Of a stretch of 64,000 nt of DNA, positions 34,869-47,275 are shown piece by piece. The DNA lies in contig CM069872.1 in NCBI GenBank assembly GCA_036172665.1, positions 46,858,101 through 46,922,100 on the forward strand, given 5' to 3'. Position numbers and translations under genes: made by a program. The notes below the pieces were generated by a model. That model was given only the letters and a program-made list of their open reading frames with translations. It ran no database searches and was not told the origin of the DNA. The stretch comes from Prosopocoilus inquinatus (Eukaryota > Arthropoda > Insecta > Coleoptera > Lucanidae). Within the stretch, counting starts at the first letter, position 1. Each line of letters starts with the position of its first letter.

Positions 34869-36844
34869 CTGGAACAAAAACAATACCTAATTAACCACAA
34901 GCACAATTCAACAAATTAATTTTAACGCGATAAATTATTTCATTGTCATTTATCTCTGCGTTGTCTCTACGCCTATACGAGCTACAAATTTATGAAAGCG
35001 TGAATTATAAATTTTATTGTGCGTACTATTTACCAAGTTTCTATATACTTTTTATATCCGTAATATTTTTCGACTTAATTTATAAAAAAATGTCTATCAT
35101 CTATGCTCAACACGTTCATGGTACGAAATGACTTGGACATCCTTGATTTCTTAATGGGACTCCACATACAGAGTGAGTGAGGCAATTAGGTAGACGGTGT
35201 GATCTTCGTATGCATGTGTTTGGATCGGTAACATATGCGAGGACTCTAACGCCTACCTACTTAGTTTCCTGAATCAATCTGTATACATAGATACCGGAAT
35301 GCTGGCGCCTCTGCATTGTGTTTAGGATGACAGCGAGGCGATCGTGTCAGAGGCATCCGATATTGTGGTGTACAATCAAAGTATATGTCCAGGAAATATT
35401 CCATAACATTTCCAAGTCTCTTTATTTTTGAAGAGAAATAAATACAGTATAATCTCTTTAAACAGAACATACCCTTATACAATCTAACAGTAATCTCAAC
35501 AGTGGACACAAACTCGAAGTCATAATCTGAACAACATCTCCTTAGTCCTAACAGCTAAGTGATTCCTGCCACATAAATGAGAAAATTCCTTAGTTTTATG
35601 TTTGCTAAGAAGTTGGAGCTTTGGACAATTGGGGATTAAAGAGGGAGTACAAAATATGATGTTTGACGTAAATTGTTAAAAATGTGAACAAACATATTTC
35701 TTGAAGATTTTACTAATTACGTCAGTAGGGGAAGTGATCACGTGATCGACGAAAACCAATGACAGATATCCCCAAACACCCAATGTTCCAAATCTCCAAT
35801 GCAAGAAAAGTGGCTTTGCTGTTCATTATTCATTGGACCGTACAGTCAGTTGAAAAGTTCAGTTTATTGCAATTTAGAACGGAAACGACTTCCAAAAGGA
35901 AACGTGTTATTTAATCGATAAATGAAAGAAGGAAGTGGATTTCTGCAGTTAATTTTTGATTTCAAAATAAAGAACTCTTTTACTGTGGGAGAAATTCGTA
36001 GATTAATTAGAAAAAACAAATTTTCTGTCCTTCTTCTTTACATCCTGCAATCGTCGGTGTTTGTATGACTATAAATGGCCGAAGGACAACTGGGTCAATT
36101 TTTTTGAACGTAAGGATCGAACTTAGTGGAATATCTGCAGCAGGATGGGAGCAGTTGGATAAATTTTTTGGGCATAATTATTCGTCGGAACAAAGCAACT
36201 TCTTGATTTCAGATTCTGCGATTTAACAATTTCTGACGTCTTCTTGTGACCTTACACAAAAAACTCTAATATTTACCATCATTTAAATGATCCAAAAGAT
36301 TGCTGATCAAATTCAATAAATCAATGAATCTTCTCATATCTTAAAAGAACGCGATGAATAACATTAGGCACAGAACATTGAAATGTGAATTAGTGAAGTT
36401 ATGTGCAGTAAAACGGGGCTAAATACCCTTGGAGCGACGTAATGTGGAATATGAAAGGATGGTGTCTGAACGAAATCACTTTTTTCTTGGAGCACGCAAA
36501 TCAATTTCAAGTCTACAGCTTATTATAATTATATGTTTACTTTGAGTGGCGGACCCTGTATATGAGTATACCAACAGTGGCGCGCTAGCAATATAATTCT
36601 CTAACAGCTTACGTGGCCAGTAAGTGATTACAAATGAAATTTTGAAAGGACAGTGACCGAAACGTCTTTCATTGAAAATGGAAAACATCAAAGGCCAAAG
36701 ATCACTAAACCCCGCTCCACAATTCAAGTTCTATGAGAGTATCTGAAAATTTTCACTGACGTTCATCTTCCCTCTGTATGGTAGAACAGAAAGCGATAAT
36801 TGATTTGAAGGTGAACACATTATAGAAAGATATCATAATTTATA

Positions 36845-37412
36845 CAGGGTGGGTCATTGATATCGATTTCTTCAATAGCGCCTTAACTATTAATTATAAA
36901 AGAAAATATCTTCCACAAAAGTTATCGTCTACAGATAGCTCTATATCAAAAAATTATTTTCACTTATACAGCATGTTCCATAAGTGAGTTATCTGCTGAA
37001 TTTATACTTTTTTAATTGGAATGTACCAATTTTTATTCCACGTTTCGATGGATCTCTTAGAAGCAAGCATTTTTTTTATTGAAAAATTGCATCCGCAATC
37101 TACAGTTACTCAATGGAATTAAAGAGGTTTTTTGAATTGAATGCAGTTTCAAAAACTAAAAATGTAAAATAAGTACAAATTTTCCCTAGGCAAATAACAT
37201 GTGTTTTTTTTTTAAATGTCATAAGGGCTGTGGAAAATACATTTCATCTCATTGCTTATATTCATACACGTTTAAGGAGCTACCAGTGCATCATTTCTGA
37301 CATCTGAAGAATCTGACCTAGAAATTTTAACATTGTTGAATCGTGTAAAGGCGTGAATTATATTTTCCATAGCCACCTCTTATGGCCGTTTTAAAAAAAA
37401 CACATGTTATAT
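36845..37412. mobile_element. CAGGGTG-type terminus and adjacent foldback
   Basis: 36845 starts CAGGGTGGGTCATTGATATC after TA (36843-36844), like other family members, but the partner end was not located. Further on, 37196-37412 is an inverted repeat. ACATGTGTTTTTTTTTTAAA and AAGGGCTGTGGAAAATA on the left are mirrored by TATTTTCCATAGCC and AAAAAACACATGT on the right. One composite or two separate elements. Confidence 0.55.
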
Positions 37413-37609
37413 TTCATACAAGTTTGGTTTCTGAGTGAAATACCGTTCTGGATGATGTGATTTTAACAATAAGTGAAAGGAAAAGAACGTTGTTAAATAA
37501 GATCAATGAACTTAAATCGTTAAGAGGAGTAAACCGAGATTTACTAGTATGTATTATACTGCACGCTTGTTTTATTCAATTCAAGTACGAGCAATAATGT
37601 ATAAGTCAT

Positions 37610-37950
37610 CCTGATGTGAAATGGGTTTGCGATTTGAATTATGCATGGCGTTGTTCTTTGTTACACGTCGATGCGGCGGTGTATTATGAAAATGCGTGGG
37701 CCCTTTGCCCGTTGCTGCCCTTTCTAATTAGTTACCATAAATCATGCATTCAGCAATGGCGCATTTACAGAAGCACCGCATCAAAGTGCAGAGGAACTAC
37801 ATATGTTAATGTTAATGTAACCGCAGACCGCATCCCGACGGCCGGTCACCGCGTGACGTCACTGTGTAGCGGTCCGCCGCCGGTTCCGCAGACATGCATA
37901 CCGCCGCCCCTCGACGTCGACGCAACTCATACCGACATTGTGTAAATCAC
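37610..37950. other. CpG-rich intronic block
   Basis: The right half is markedly CpG-rich (GCGGTCCGCCGCCGGTTCCG near 37869-37888), while the left is mixed. The 109-codon plus frame 37616-37945 is not a family I know and has no flanking splice context that fits Groucho. Candidate regulatory element. Confidence 0.3.
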
Positions 37951-38185
37951 TGGCTGATAAAACCATCTGTCATAATTTATTAGTGGCAACGTTTATAATT
38001 ATAATGTACTTACTTGCCAATAATACAATTATTTTGGTATTAATTTTCACTACAGTGAATCTGTTAAATAAACCTCACCTATTGTTGTGATAAAATGGGT
38101 ACAACAAAGATATTCAATATTTTTTTATTAGAAACATAAATTGATGTTGCTTGAATTCATATTCTGGGATCAAAAATTTTACAAA

Positions 38186-38530
38186 TGGTACGTATGTACA
38201 GTCACAGCGCAATGTACTGTAATGTCTGGATGGGTAAACGACCACTAAACGCCTCAGCTCCACCCATCCAGAATTGGCCGTTTACCCTTCCTCCCTTAAT
38301 TTCATTACGTTGCGCTATGACTGTACGTTACCGGTGGTTCTCAAACAGTTTTGGAATGATTTTCAATTTGTAATATCTGGAGGGGTAAACGGGCACTAAA
38401 CGCCTCAGCTCCACCCGTCCAGAATTGGCTGTTCACCCTTCCTCCCCTAATTTCATTACATTGCACTGTTGACTGTACGTTACCACCGGTGGTTCTTAAA
38501 CAGTTTTGGAATGATTTTCAATTTAGGGCA
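38186..38530. mobile_element. MITE with internal tandem duplication
   Basis: A block of about 150 bp is duplicated: 38229-38367 and 38379-38525 share AAACGCCTCAGCTCCACCC, ATCCAGAATTGG and CAGTTTTGGAATGATTTTCA. The copies include GTGGTTCT(C/T)AAACAG, similar to a hAT terminus. CTGTACGTTACC after each copy is related by inversion to GGTACGTATGTACAG at 38187. No coding content. Confidence 0.6.
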
Positions 38531-38664
38531 ATTTTCTCCTTAATAACATAACATATTGTTAGCTCAATCGTTATGGAAATATACAGGTTTCAAGCTTCGT
38601 ATAAGTATTAAAGTCACCCAGTATAAAATTTGGAACTTAACAGAGAATACAAATCCGTATAAAG

Positions 38665-38810
38665 ATGTAGAATACCTACGGTGAAGCCCAATTTAATTAA
38701 CAGGATACAAAACCAAACAGAATTTTTGTTTAAAATAATAAATAAATAGCTCATAAAAACATGTGGAACACCTACGGCGAAGCGCAATTTAATTAATAAT
38801 ACCAACTGTA
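38665..38810. repeat. Two-copy 96-bp tandem repeat
   Basis: ATGTAGAATACCTACGGTGA at 38665 recurs as ATGTGGAACACCTACGGCGA at 38761, both followed by AGC(C/G)CAATTTAATTAA. The duplication also shows as a repeated motif in the minus-strand frame 38614-38805, which is therefore not a gene. Confidence 0.75.
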
Positions 38811-40571
38811 GGTATTTAAAATAAATTTATTGTTGTAGACAAGTACGTCACAAAAACACATACATCCACTTTTATTACCTTTCATTTAATGATGCATAAA
38901 ACAAATTTTAAGACGCACAGGTGCTCGACGATCGTCGAATAACGTCAGAGCAAAAAAAATACATAAATAAGTAAGCGCCGCGAAAGAAAACAAATCAAAA
39001 TTTAATATACAAAACGTCAACATCATTAAACTAGTCCATTTTCCTCTATTTGAATCTCGATCCTTCAAAAATAAATACGGCCCCGCCATTGTAACTTTTT
39101 ATACTTTTTTCGACTCCGAGCTTTCGCTGACGAGTGTTTACACAGCTTTGTACAAACATTGTGTTCTCTGTTTGTTTTTCCAGTTCACTGCAAGACTGAC
39201 TTTGCGTTTCTAGTATTTTACTTCGCTGTACTAATTTGATAATGATCTACTGCCGCGATCAATACTTTTAACATGCAATTACACACTTCGTTTTACCATG
39301 AATAATACAGTTAAGCAGTAAAAAAATTAACTTAGAATCAACAATTATTATCGTCAGATTTTTAGGTTATGTTGTCTCATTTGCAAAGCTCGCATTAAAC
39401 GTGGGATTTGTATGAAACATTTTAATTCCCCTTAAATATCATTAATCTACGTAGTTGTAGATTAAAAATGTATATATTGAATAAAACATGTTTAGATAAA
39501 TAAATGTTACGCATAATCTCAGTAATACACTCATGCTCAAAAGTTGCTGAAAATAAAGAATGGTCATTAGGCCTTTCTCTAAGTTAATGGTTCATAACAA
39601 GACATTTCTTTTAACAGTAATTTTGATAACTGTAAAAATTCACTACATTAAGCTATTATTTTTTAACCTAATACTGTGGGCAGAAATCTATAACAGCTAG
39701 TTTCTTGCTTGCTAAGTCACCCCTACATTTCTGGTATACGTTCTGAAATGTATCTGCCAAATCTATATCATTTGATATGAAAATATAATCCATTACTTAT
39801 AATATTATTCATTTTTTATATCTCTGATTTCTTCAGAAGAAGGAAATTAAAGTAAACCGTGTAATTGTGGCCTGGAAATTTCTTACATGCTTGGACCAAA
39901 ATAAAAGCGAGCGTAAGTGAGAGAAGTAACATATCTGGAAACGATAAAGACATATTTGTTGCAGACGGAAACCGTAACGAAAACATTCTCCTCCGCGCAA
40001 AGTAAAACATCCGCATTTATGTCAACAGGCCATTCATAATGCTTTATGAGACACGTCTGCAATATATTAGAAAAAAACTACCCCCAAAGAGAAATTTCAG
40101 ATTAAATGTCGTCCTGCACTCGCACACCACCAACCCACGCCCATTCAGCTGCACGGGCAAAATAAACACCCGCTTTTTTGCAGCTGTGTAAATCCGGTTT
40201 CTATGACGTCGCTCAAGTAAGGGAAGCTCCGGCAAGAGAGGAAATCTTGATATGTTTGTCAGGTTTTATCGGATCAAGTGGGTTGCTTGGGGCAAGAAGG
40301 GGCGGCTCAGGGGTGAAGTAGAGACACTGTGACCGAACAGCTTCGTGCCGACGTCGAGATAAGAAAATATAAAAGGTACACTTTATGTCAAAAGCGTCGA
40401 GTCAATAATGTTTTTCACCGTATTTTATGTCTCGCCCCTCTAATATAAATTTAACGATATCCGTCTTATCACTTGTACACCTTTTTTTTTTGTTCACGGT
40501 AAAAGTTGAATTAGCGACGCTTAATAAAATACATCAATAGGTTTGGGCTCAGAATTTTATTTCTTAATTAT

Positions 40572-40780
40572 ACCTGACCACAGTAAAGAATTAATAGGTA
40601 GCAGTGCGGGACGTGTACGCAACTGCAAGAAATGTTTTAATGTTATTTCATGCTGAATGGTTAAACGCGCGCATTGATATTTGAACCCCTCTTACAGCTG
40701 TCACTCTCGTGTTTTCATGCACATGTAAACATACGACCGATTGCTCCTGTGGTATCACCTAATATAAATCGTTCACCGTG
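40572..40780 (+). repeat. Dispersed repeat family S, copy 1
   Basis: About 80% similar to 47062-47275 in the same orientation and to 43085-43180 inverted. Shared words are CACAGTAAAGAATTAATAGG, TAGCAG, GCAACTGC, TTTTAATGTTAT and ATCACCTAATAT. No reading frame, and no clear tRNA-like A/B boxes. I do not recognise the family. Confidence 0.8.
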
Positions 40781-41750
40781 TACCGTACCGAACCAATTTA
40801 AGTCGCAAATATGAGAGTGTATGACAAAATGAAGATGCTTTCAGAAAAGCGTAAAGTTAAAAATGGATTAAACCTTGTAGTTTGCCGAGGAGACTCTGCT
40901 TCAAGACCATTCTATTGTTAACATTCCATTTCCATTTCAAACAATAGAATAACAAACGTTTACTTTGTAACGTTACATTAATACCAGCGGTTTACTATAC
41001 ATACAACTACTCCGACAGCTAATTATTAATGAGATGCAATTGGATTTACATTAGTTACGACGAGTCAATAGAACCGATACACCGTGTTTCATAACAACCT
41101 TCACTGCTCTGGATAGATACCTCACTAATACGAGTTAGTATTAATCTGACGTGTCTTCGGCAAATTGGTAATTAATATCAGGTGGATTTTCTCTTTTTCC
41201 GCGATGGTTACTTAATTAAATTAGCTTAACAAGGCACAGGCACACTTTGGATTAATCGCTATGTAAAAATCTGGTATAGAAATAACGCAAGTCATTATTT
41301 TGATGTATTGTACTGTTCGTTCTGTCTTTAATTAACGTATTTATACATTCACAAAACAAGAAGCTTGGAAAAACAACCGTCAGTTTGGAGTCATCACATT
41401 CAATATATTTGCATAAATAGGTACATAAATATTATGATTTCGGACTTCGGTTCTATTTCGGTTTCTTTGAACCAACCATAATCTAATTTGCGCCGGCAAT
41501 TTACTTATTTCCTCGTCTTTGTCAATGCTAATACTGTTAAGTCAAGTCATTAGCATACATTTTCCAAAATGATATCGTGTAAAATATTCTGTTACATTAA
41601 GTCATTTACTTTATTTATACCTATTTGTAAGCGTGTTATTATGACGTCAATACACGACATTGAATTGTGTGGAGATCTTTAGACTTTAGAAACAAATATG
41701 ATATGCAATTTACATATGAAATTGTTACAGAATAAATAGTAAAGCATATA

Positions 41751-42084
41751 CAGGCTGTTTAAAAAACTATGTTCGAATATTTTCCCCCAAACGTCTTAAT
41801 AAACTAGGTCTCTCAACTCGACCATTGCAGGCAGTAATAACTTGTGACATAAAACATAATTGGTTTCATTTTTATGGAGAGGAGCATGTGCCGACATGGA
41901 AGGACATGTAGGACAACTGCTTTAATTCACGTTAATCAATAATAATATGGCTGGTAGTTTAAATTAAAAAGTTAATAAAGTGCTTAACAAGTGAAATTTA
42001 TGTTTTACAGAATTGTTGATTTTTTTGGACCTGTTTTGTGTTTATATTGATGAGATCTTCTATAACTGATTTTTGAAAACCCTG
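41751..42084. mobile_element. CAGG(C/G)TG-type MITE
   Basis: Starts CAGGCTGTTTAAAAAAC after TA (41749-41750) and ends GATTTTTGAAAACCCTG before TA (42085-42086). The short related inverted ends match the family at 18300 and 31183. 334 bp, non-coding. Confidence 0.65.
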
Positions 42085-42219
42085 TATTAACGTTATATTC
42101 GAATTCATCCATCTTATTTAATCGATTTGAGAAGGTGTAGAGAGGAGTTGTGTTGGGATATATTAAATTGGATTAGGGATGGGAGTTTTTACATCCAAAA
42201 TATCTTCTTTGTCGGTCGT

Positions 42220-42660
42220 TAAATGTTACCGCCTGTGGTATTTCGAACTAATTATGAAATAATCCCAACAAAAAGAAATCAAAGTTATCGCCTTCCATTA
42301 TGTTTTATTCAGCGACCAATCTCCTCCCAATTCTTTAATAACAGAAAGCCGGAAATCGTACAACGGAACCTGCCTATGCTTCTATTATGTATGTGTGTAC
42401 GGCGTCCCCTCGAGACACTCCGAATAAAAAAAAGAGCGCTCGCAGAAAAACCTGATATAATATCCCGATGGACTTATCCAACAAATCCTTGCCAACTGTG
42501 CTTCCTCCGCTGCCACCGGATCGATCGCCGGAATGCATTTTATCTGTGTCAAGACGGATCCCGACGCGGTAAGATGCCGTTAGTACTGATTGATATCTAC
42601 ATTTCATTTACTTCAGCCATTGAGTAGGGAAATCAAATTCCGGACGTTTCCGTTAGTCAG
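42220..42660. other. GC-richer intronic block with overlapping open frames
   Basis: Frames of 134 codons (42223-42627 plus) and 77 codons (42374-42607 minus) are both open and neither is recognised. The minus frame begins with a Gly/Ser-rich stretch (HSGDRSGGSGGSTVGKDLL), which could be coding or chance. Without homology or a convincing exon boundary I treat the block as possibly regulatory DNA. Confidence 0.3.
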
Positions 42661-43084
42661 CGTTTCTATTAAATGAAATAGATGACCCAGAAAAATTTAT
42701 ATTTTACCCCCCCAATACAAGAGTGAATCAATTTTCGGTGAAGGTTGGACGTGCAAGTAATTTATAGCAGATTTATTTTGAATTGAAACCTCACAGTGTT
42801 TACAAATAATTAAATATTAATTATAGAATTAAGACATACTAACATCTCTTCTTATTAAAAATCCGAAGAAAATAGTTATCACGAAAATGAATACTTTAAA
42901 ATCAGACTTTTGATTATAGGGATTTGAATCAAGAGTCAAGAATCCACTCAACTGATCCCTAGAGGATCAGAACGATTAGTCTAGCATCAACGAATTTATC
43001 AGATGCAAACACTTTTTAAGTTTATAATTCTTTTCTAGTTTCCTTTACAGATCAAATAAACCAAATACCTGAGAGAGAACGATG

Positions 43085-43180
43085 TTTAATCCTTCAGTAC
43101 GAGATAACATTAAAGTATTTCCCGCAGTTGCGTGCACGTTCCGAACGCCCACGCTAGTATCTATTGATCCTTTACTGTGG
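43085..43180 (-). repeat. Dispersed repeat family S, copy 3 (partial, inverted)
   Basis: The reverse complement contains CACAGTAAAGGATCAATAGA, GCGTGGGCGTTCGGAACGTG, CACGCAACTGCGGGAAAT and TTTAATGTTATCTCGTACTG. These closely match 47062-47160. Confidence 0.8.
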
Positions 43181-43979
43181 TCACAGCGCGCTCCACCCAA
43201 ACGCTAGCATTGTCCGCTTTACAGAATAGAGGGTATTTGCCCAACTATGTTGTCGGCGTTGATTATCGCATATCGAAGAAGAAGAATGTAAAAGGAAATT
43301 CTATATTTTTTTCCACATTCACAAAATGAATGGTCTTACGAGGGCGTCAACGCCGGGTCATTTAATACCATGACTTGCGAAAGATTGCAATTTTCCCAAT
43401 CAGGAAATTGTTCATGTTCAAGTCATTCTGCCAAAGGTAGGCGTTAGTGTTTGTGTGTTTGTTAAAATCGTGGTTAAACATTTAAATTATTAATTACGCT
43501 TTTACCCACAGGCAAGTATCACTCTAGAAGATACTATCTTTTAAATATGTTCAAATGAGGAAGAATTTGCAATTTGTTTTTCTTTTTTAAATTTGAGTTG
43601 TAAACATGATATAAAATATAAATTATAAAGCCTACGAGTGTGCACACACCATTATTAGATCAAATAAGAGAAAACATCAATATACATACAGCGGCGTAGC
43701 GAAGAGTAAACACAGTCGACTACTCATCTAAAGCAAACAGGAAAAACTATGATGGCGCGTGTTTGAACACACTTCCATTTCCAGTACTATTGGAAACCGG
43801 TAAATTTTTTAAAGTATTCATCATCGATTTTTCCCACAAATTTCACCATCGATGTTATAACGTCGCAGAAACGTAAAAGTGTAACGCTAGCTGGTTGTTT
43901 GTAGATAAACGAGCCACATTTTCATCACAGATAATACTGTAAGCAAACACTGGGCCGTTAGTTTTGTTAGTTCAGCAAC

Positions 43980-44200
43980 TCAAATAATTTACCCAATAGA
44001 ACTGCAGCCGGTAGTTTGTTCAGGGTTGCTCGTTCGAGGGCCGGGGGTGGGCGGCGGCGCGACAGAATGTGTACCGACCACGAAGTGTCAATATTTGATC
44101 ATATAGAATGACGGTTGTTATTAGGGGGTGCTAGACTTACAACAACGTGACCGGCATTCCCGATACGCTTTCAAATTCGTAATTTATTTCAATCTGGCAC
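43980..44200. other. CpG-rich intronic block
   Basis: Includes GGGCCGGGGGTGGGCGGCGG near 44039-44058. No gene. Candidate regulatory element by composition. Confidence 0.25.
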
Positions 44201-44395
44201 GTAATTTATTACTTCCCTATGTCAGGAGAGAAACACTCTGTTGAATTTCAAATGCTGAAAACCATAGAAATTATATTTAAGTAAATGTGTAATACCACGA
44301 CAATAATAAGATGTTACTCACTTACTTACTTACTTAACTAAATACTAATTAGAAAATAGAAACTTATTTATTAAAGTACGTTGCAAAACTAATGC

Positions 44396-44583
44396 CCGGT
44401 TTCTGAAACTATACATAACTTTATGTAGAGATAAACTCACCATAATTTCTAAAAACCTTTTCTCAAAACTTTATCTGTGGATAAAGTGTGTAAGTAGCAG
44501 TGTAAACAGTTTATACTTTTCATAAAGTTATACGTGTACAAAAATTTATCTTTACGTAAAGTTACTTATCGTTTCAGAAACCG
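44396..44583. mobile_element. MITE with CCGGTTTCTGAAAC ends
   Basis: The left end CCGGTTTCTGAAAC then CATAACTTTATGTAGAGATA is mirrored on the right by TTATCTTTACGTAAAGTTAC and GTTTCAGAAACCG. The inverted repeats are about 40 bp. 188 bp, non-coding. Confidence 0.8.
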
Positions 44584-44720
44584 ATACAACATAAATGCCT
44601 TTATGTTGTATCCATTTACATTAAACATAATGTGCTGTTATCTTTTTCTGAAATAGGAATTTGAACGTAAACTCGTAAATAACGTCACGTTATGTTTAAC
44701 GTAAATGGATACAGTATAAC
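44583..44720. repeat. Stem-loop plus larger inverted repeat
   Basis: GATACAACATAAA, loop TGCC, then TTTATGTTGTATC forms a perfect 13-bp stem at 44583-44612. The same right arm plus CCATTTACATTAAACATAA is also mirrored by TTATGTTTAACGTAAATGG at 44690-44709. The two folds are mutually exclusive, and they abut the MITE at 44396-44583. Confidence 0.75.
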
Positions 44721-45051
44721 GGCGAAAAGATGATGTAAATGAAGTAGGCAGATAAAACAGCCAGCAATTTCTCTTTCATGATAGGCGTAAAAGGATTAAA
44801 CACGTTAAATAATGCGTAGTAAATCTGACATAATTCGACGATTGAATAAATTCAAGGCATGTTAAACAAATGCATCTTCAACTGGTATGAATTATTACAT
44901 CCCGGAATATAACCATACGATTACAGTTTACCCATTAAATCGTCTTGTATATTAGGATGTTTTTAAAGCGTAACTTCAAAATGAATTTATAATTTTGAAA
45001 AACACAAGAAAAAGAACTGGAAGATTCGAGACAACCATAGGATAGAGGCAG

Positions 45052-45740
45052 TTGCTACCGATCCAACTCGATGGAATGCTAAACGCAGATGATATAGTAC
45101 TAGTCGCGAACACAAAGGGAAAAATGAAGGCACTGATCGACATGTGGACAGAAGAGATAGAAAAAATGAAAATGGAGGTCAATATAAGAAAAACTAGATT
45201 TATGATAATAAATCAGAAAACATCAATGGATGAAGAGGAGATAAAATGCAAGAGACAATAAACAGAACGAGTAACAGCATATAATATCTAGGAGTTATGG
45301 TATCAGAGGACGAGTAGCTAGACCTATAGATGTACGGATGTGAGTTCAGACACAAACAGACACGAGAGTATGGTAGCAACAGCAGGGATTAAACAACTGA
45401 GAAAAATAGCAGGGACGATAAAGATGGATACAATAAGAAATGACGTCAGACAGCAATTAAATCAAGAAGACATAGGAAGGAAGAAAAAACAGATAATATT
45501 GAACTGGTTTGGACACGTAACAAGAATGGACAACAACAGACTGGCGAAAAAAGCAATGGAAGTAAAGACAGGAATGAAAAGAAAAGGAGAGGGAGTCCCA
45601 GAGAGACATGGATGCAGCAGGTAGACGAAATAGGAAAGCGAAAGGGTAAAACACTTCATGAATGAGATAAAAATTACTGGAAAAAAAATGGAAGAAATAG
45701 AGTGAACAAGGAAATCCGACGCCCTCATGAGCAAAAGGAA
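45052..45740 (+). pseudogene. Broken LINE reverse transcriptase C-terminal half
   Basis: Coding remnant of the LINE above. ADD remains, but the preceding aromatic residue is lost, internal sequence between YLGV and the YGCE-like segment is deleted, and at least one frameshift and several stops occur. Confidence 0.85.
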
Positions 45741-45745
45741 TAGAA
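45052..45745 (+). mobile_element. 5'-truncated non-LTR retrotransposon (LINE) remnant
   Basis: 45052-45261 encodes the reverse-transcriptase active-site region, LNADDIVLVANTKGKMKALI, then MWTEEIEKMKMEVN and RKTRFMII. The usual F/Y before ADD has become N. After a stop-rich stretch with a partial YLGV-like motif and an internal deletion, 45340-45624 gives the C-terminal thumb/tail, including KQLRKIAGTIKMDTIRND and LNWFGHVTRMDNNRLAKKAM. A frameshift then leads to RETWMQQVDEIGKRKG. This is the standard order for insect LINE ORF2 C-termini. No 5' part, endonuclease or poly-A tail is evident. Confidence 0.88.
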
Positions 45746-47061
45746 GAAGAACTTAGAGGAAGAGCAGCAGTACAGTCTTGCTTTCACAATTTTTTAATGT
45801 ATTAATTTTTTAATGTTGCCGGGCCTGTTGCTGAACAAGCTCCACAGTATCAGTTTGCTAAAAGATGGGATTATTGGAAACAACGGTGAAACAACCTGGA
45901 TCCTACTATTGTTAATCGATATTGGTGCAACTAAACTCTATTTATTTAACCGATATAGTAATAAAAACAAGTAGGAGGGTGGCAGTATCTTTTAGCCCAG
46001 AAGGTTGTTTTACTAAGTAACACAAAATTTCAAGTTGTACCTTCAATATCAAAAGAAATTCAAAAATACCAATTCGTTATTTAAGTCGCACAGGTTACTG
46101 TGGGAATTAGAATTGGTATCCTGTTAAGTAAATTCCAAATACACTTTTACCTGAATTATTTAGTGATGCACAAGCAAACGCTCTATACAAATACATAAAC
46201 TTGCAATGAGAAATTGATTGTATCCGTCTGTAGTCTGTATACTGAAACTCGAAGTCCATAATAAGTGAATTCATCCATTAATTCCCAGAAGGCCTCAAAC
46301 AAAATAGTGTTACAGCTTTACTTCAAAGTAAAACTCGTATTTGGTTCATTATTCTTGTAATGCAGTACAACTATTCTAGTGCCCACCAACAAATATACAT
46401 GCGAATTATCTTGAAACTGTACACATTAGACTTCCTATGTCTACAGTTTTTTTCTTGGTTTGCTTTTTCTTGTATTACCTGTGGTTAAGGGGTCGGGCAC
46501 TTATTTTGAATCACCCTATATTCCTGCTTGTAAAAACTACGACTTGCAGATACAAGAACAAACGAAAATTACAGTTGCAAACTAAAATTTCAAAGAACCC
46601 TGCATTAATAAATACATTTACGACATTTTTTACGTAAATTCAGACCGTTCAGACTGTCCTATTTCTTGTATAAAATTTAGTACAATCCCTACAGTAAAAA
46701 AAAACTAACAGCAAGGAGTTTCTGAGCCGCTGGTACAGCTTTTTGATACAATTTGATACACAAGTTAAACTGTTTAAGATATGGGACGAAATCTTGCTCA
46801 AAAAATAAAGAAATATGAGACGGCCTTAATTCAGTTACAGTTTATGGAAAAATCTTAAACAAACTGTTGGAAACAAGCAAGTTTACTTCTTAATGCAATT
46901 CATAAACAGTGTCGGTTGGTGTAACCTTCAATTCACAAAAGCTGTCGGTTCTGTTCGGTTTTGGTTCATCTTCCAGTTTAATTCTCAAGCTTCACAATAA
47001 ATTCAAACTATATTTCTTTGAAAAAAAATGCTTTATCATTTTCTTGTGCAATTTCTGAACA

Positions 47062-47275
47062 TACCCACAGTAAAGAATTAATAGGTAGCAGCGTGGGCGT
47101 CCGGAACGTGCACGCAACTGCGAGAGAAATATTTTAATGTTATCTCATGCTGATGCATTGAAATCTGAACCCCTCTTTCAGCTGTCGCTCTCCCAATTGA
47201 TCTCGCGCTTTTGTACACATACCGATACACGGCCCAGTACTCTTGTGGCATCACCTAATATATCGTTCACCGTGA
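47062..47275 (+). repeat. Dispersed repeat family S, copy 2
   Basis: The fullest copy of this family. It shares CACAGTAAAGAATTAATAGG at its left end and ATCACCTAATAT...CGTTCACCGTG at its right end with 40572-40780. The plus-strand frame 47137-47436 starts inside it and is not considered a gene. Confidence 0.8.

Noticed and set aside
37616..37945. 109-codon plus-strand frame as a gene
   Set aside because: GC-rich composition keeps it open by chance. No family resemblance and no supporting splice sites or codon pattern seen.
42223..42627. 134-codon plus-strand frame as a gene
   Set aside because: No recognised domain, and an equally plausible unassigned frame overlaps on the opposite strand.
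40572..47275. Family S as a tRNA-derived SINE
   Set aside because: No convincing A and B boxes (no GGTTCGA-type word), so the SINE label is not supported.
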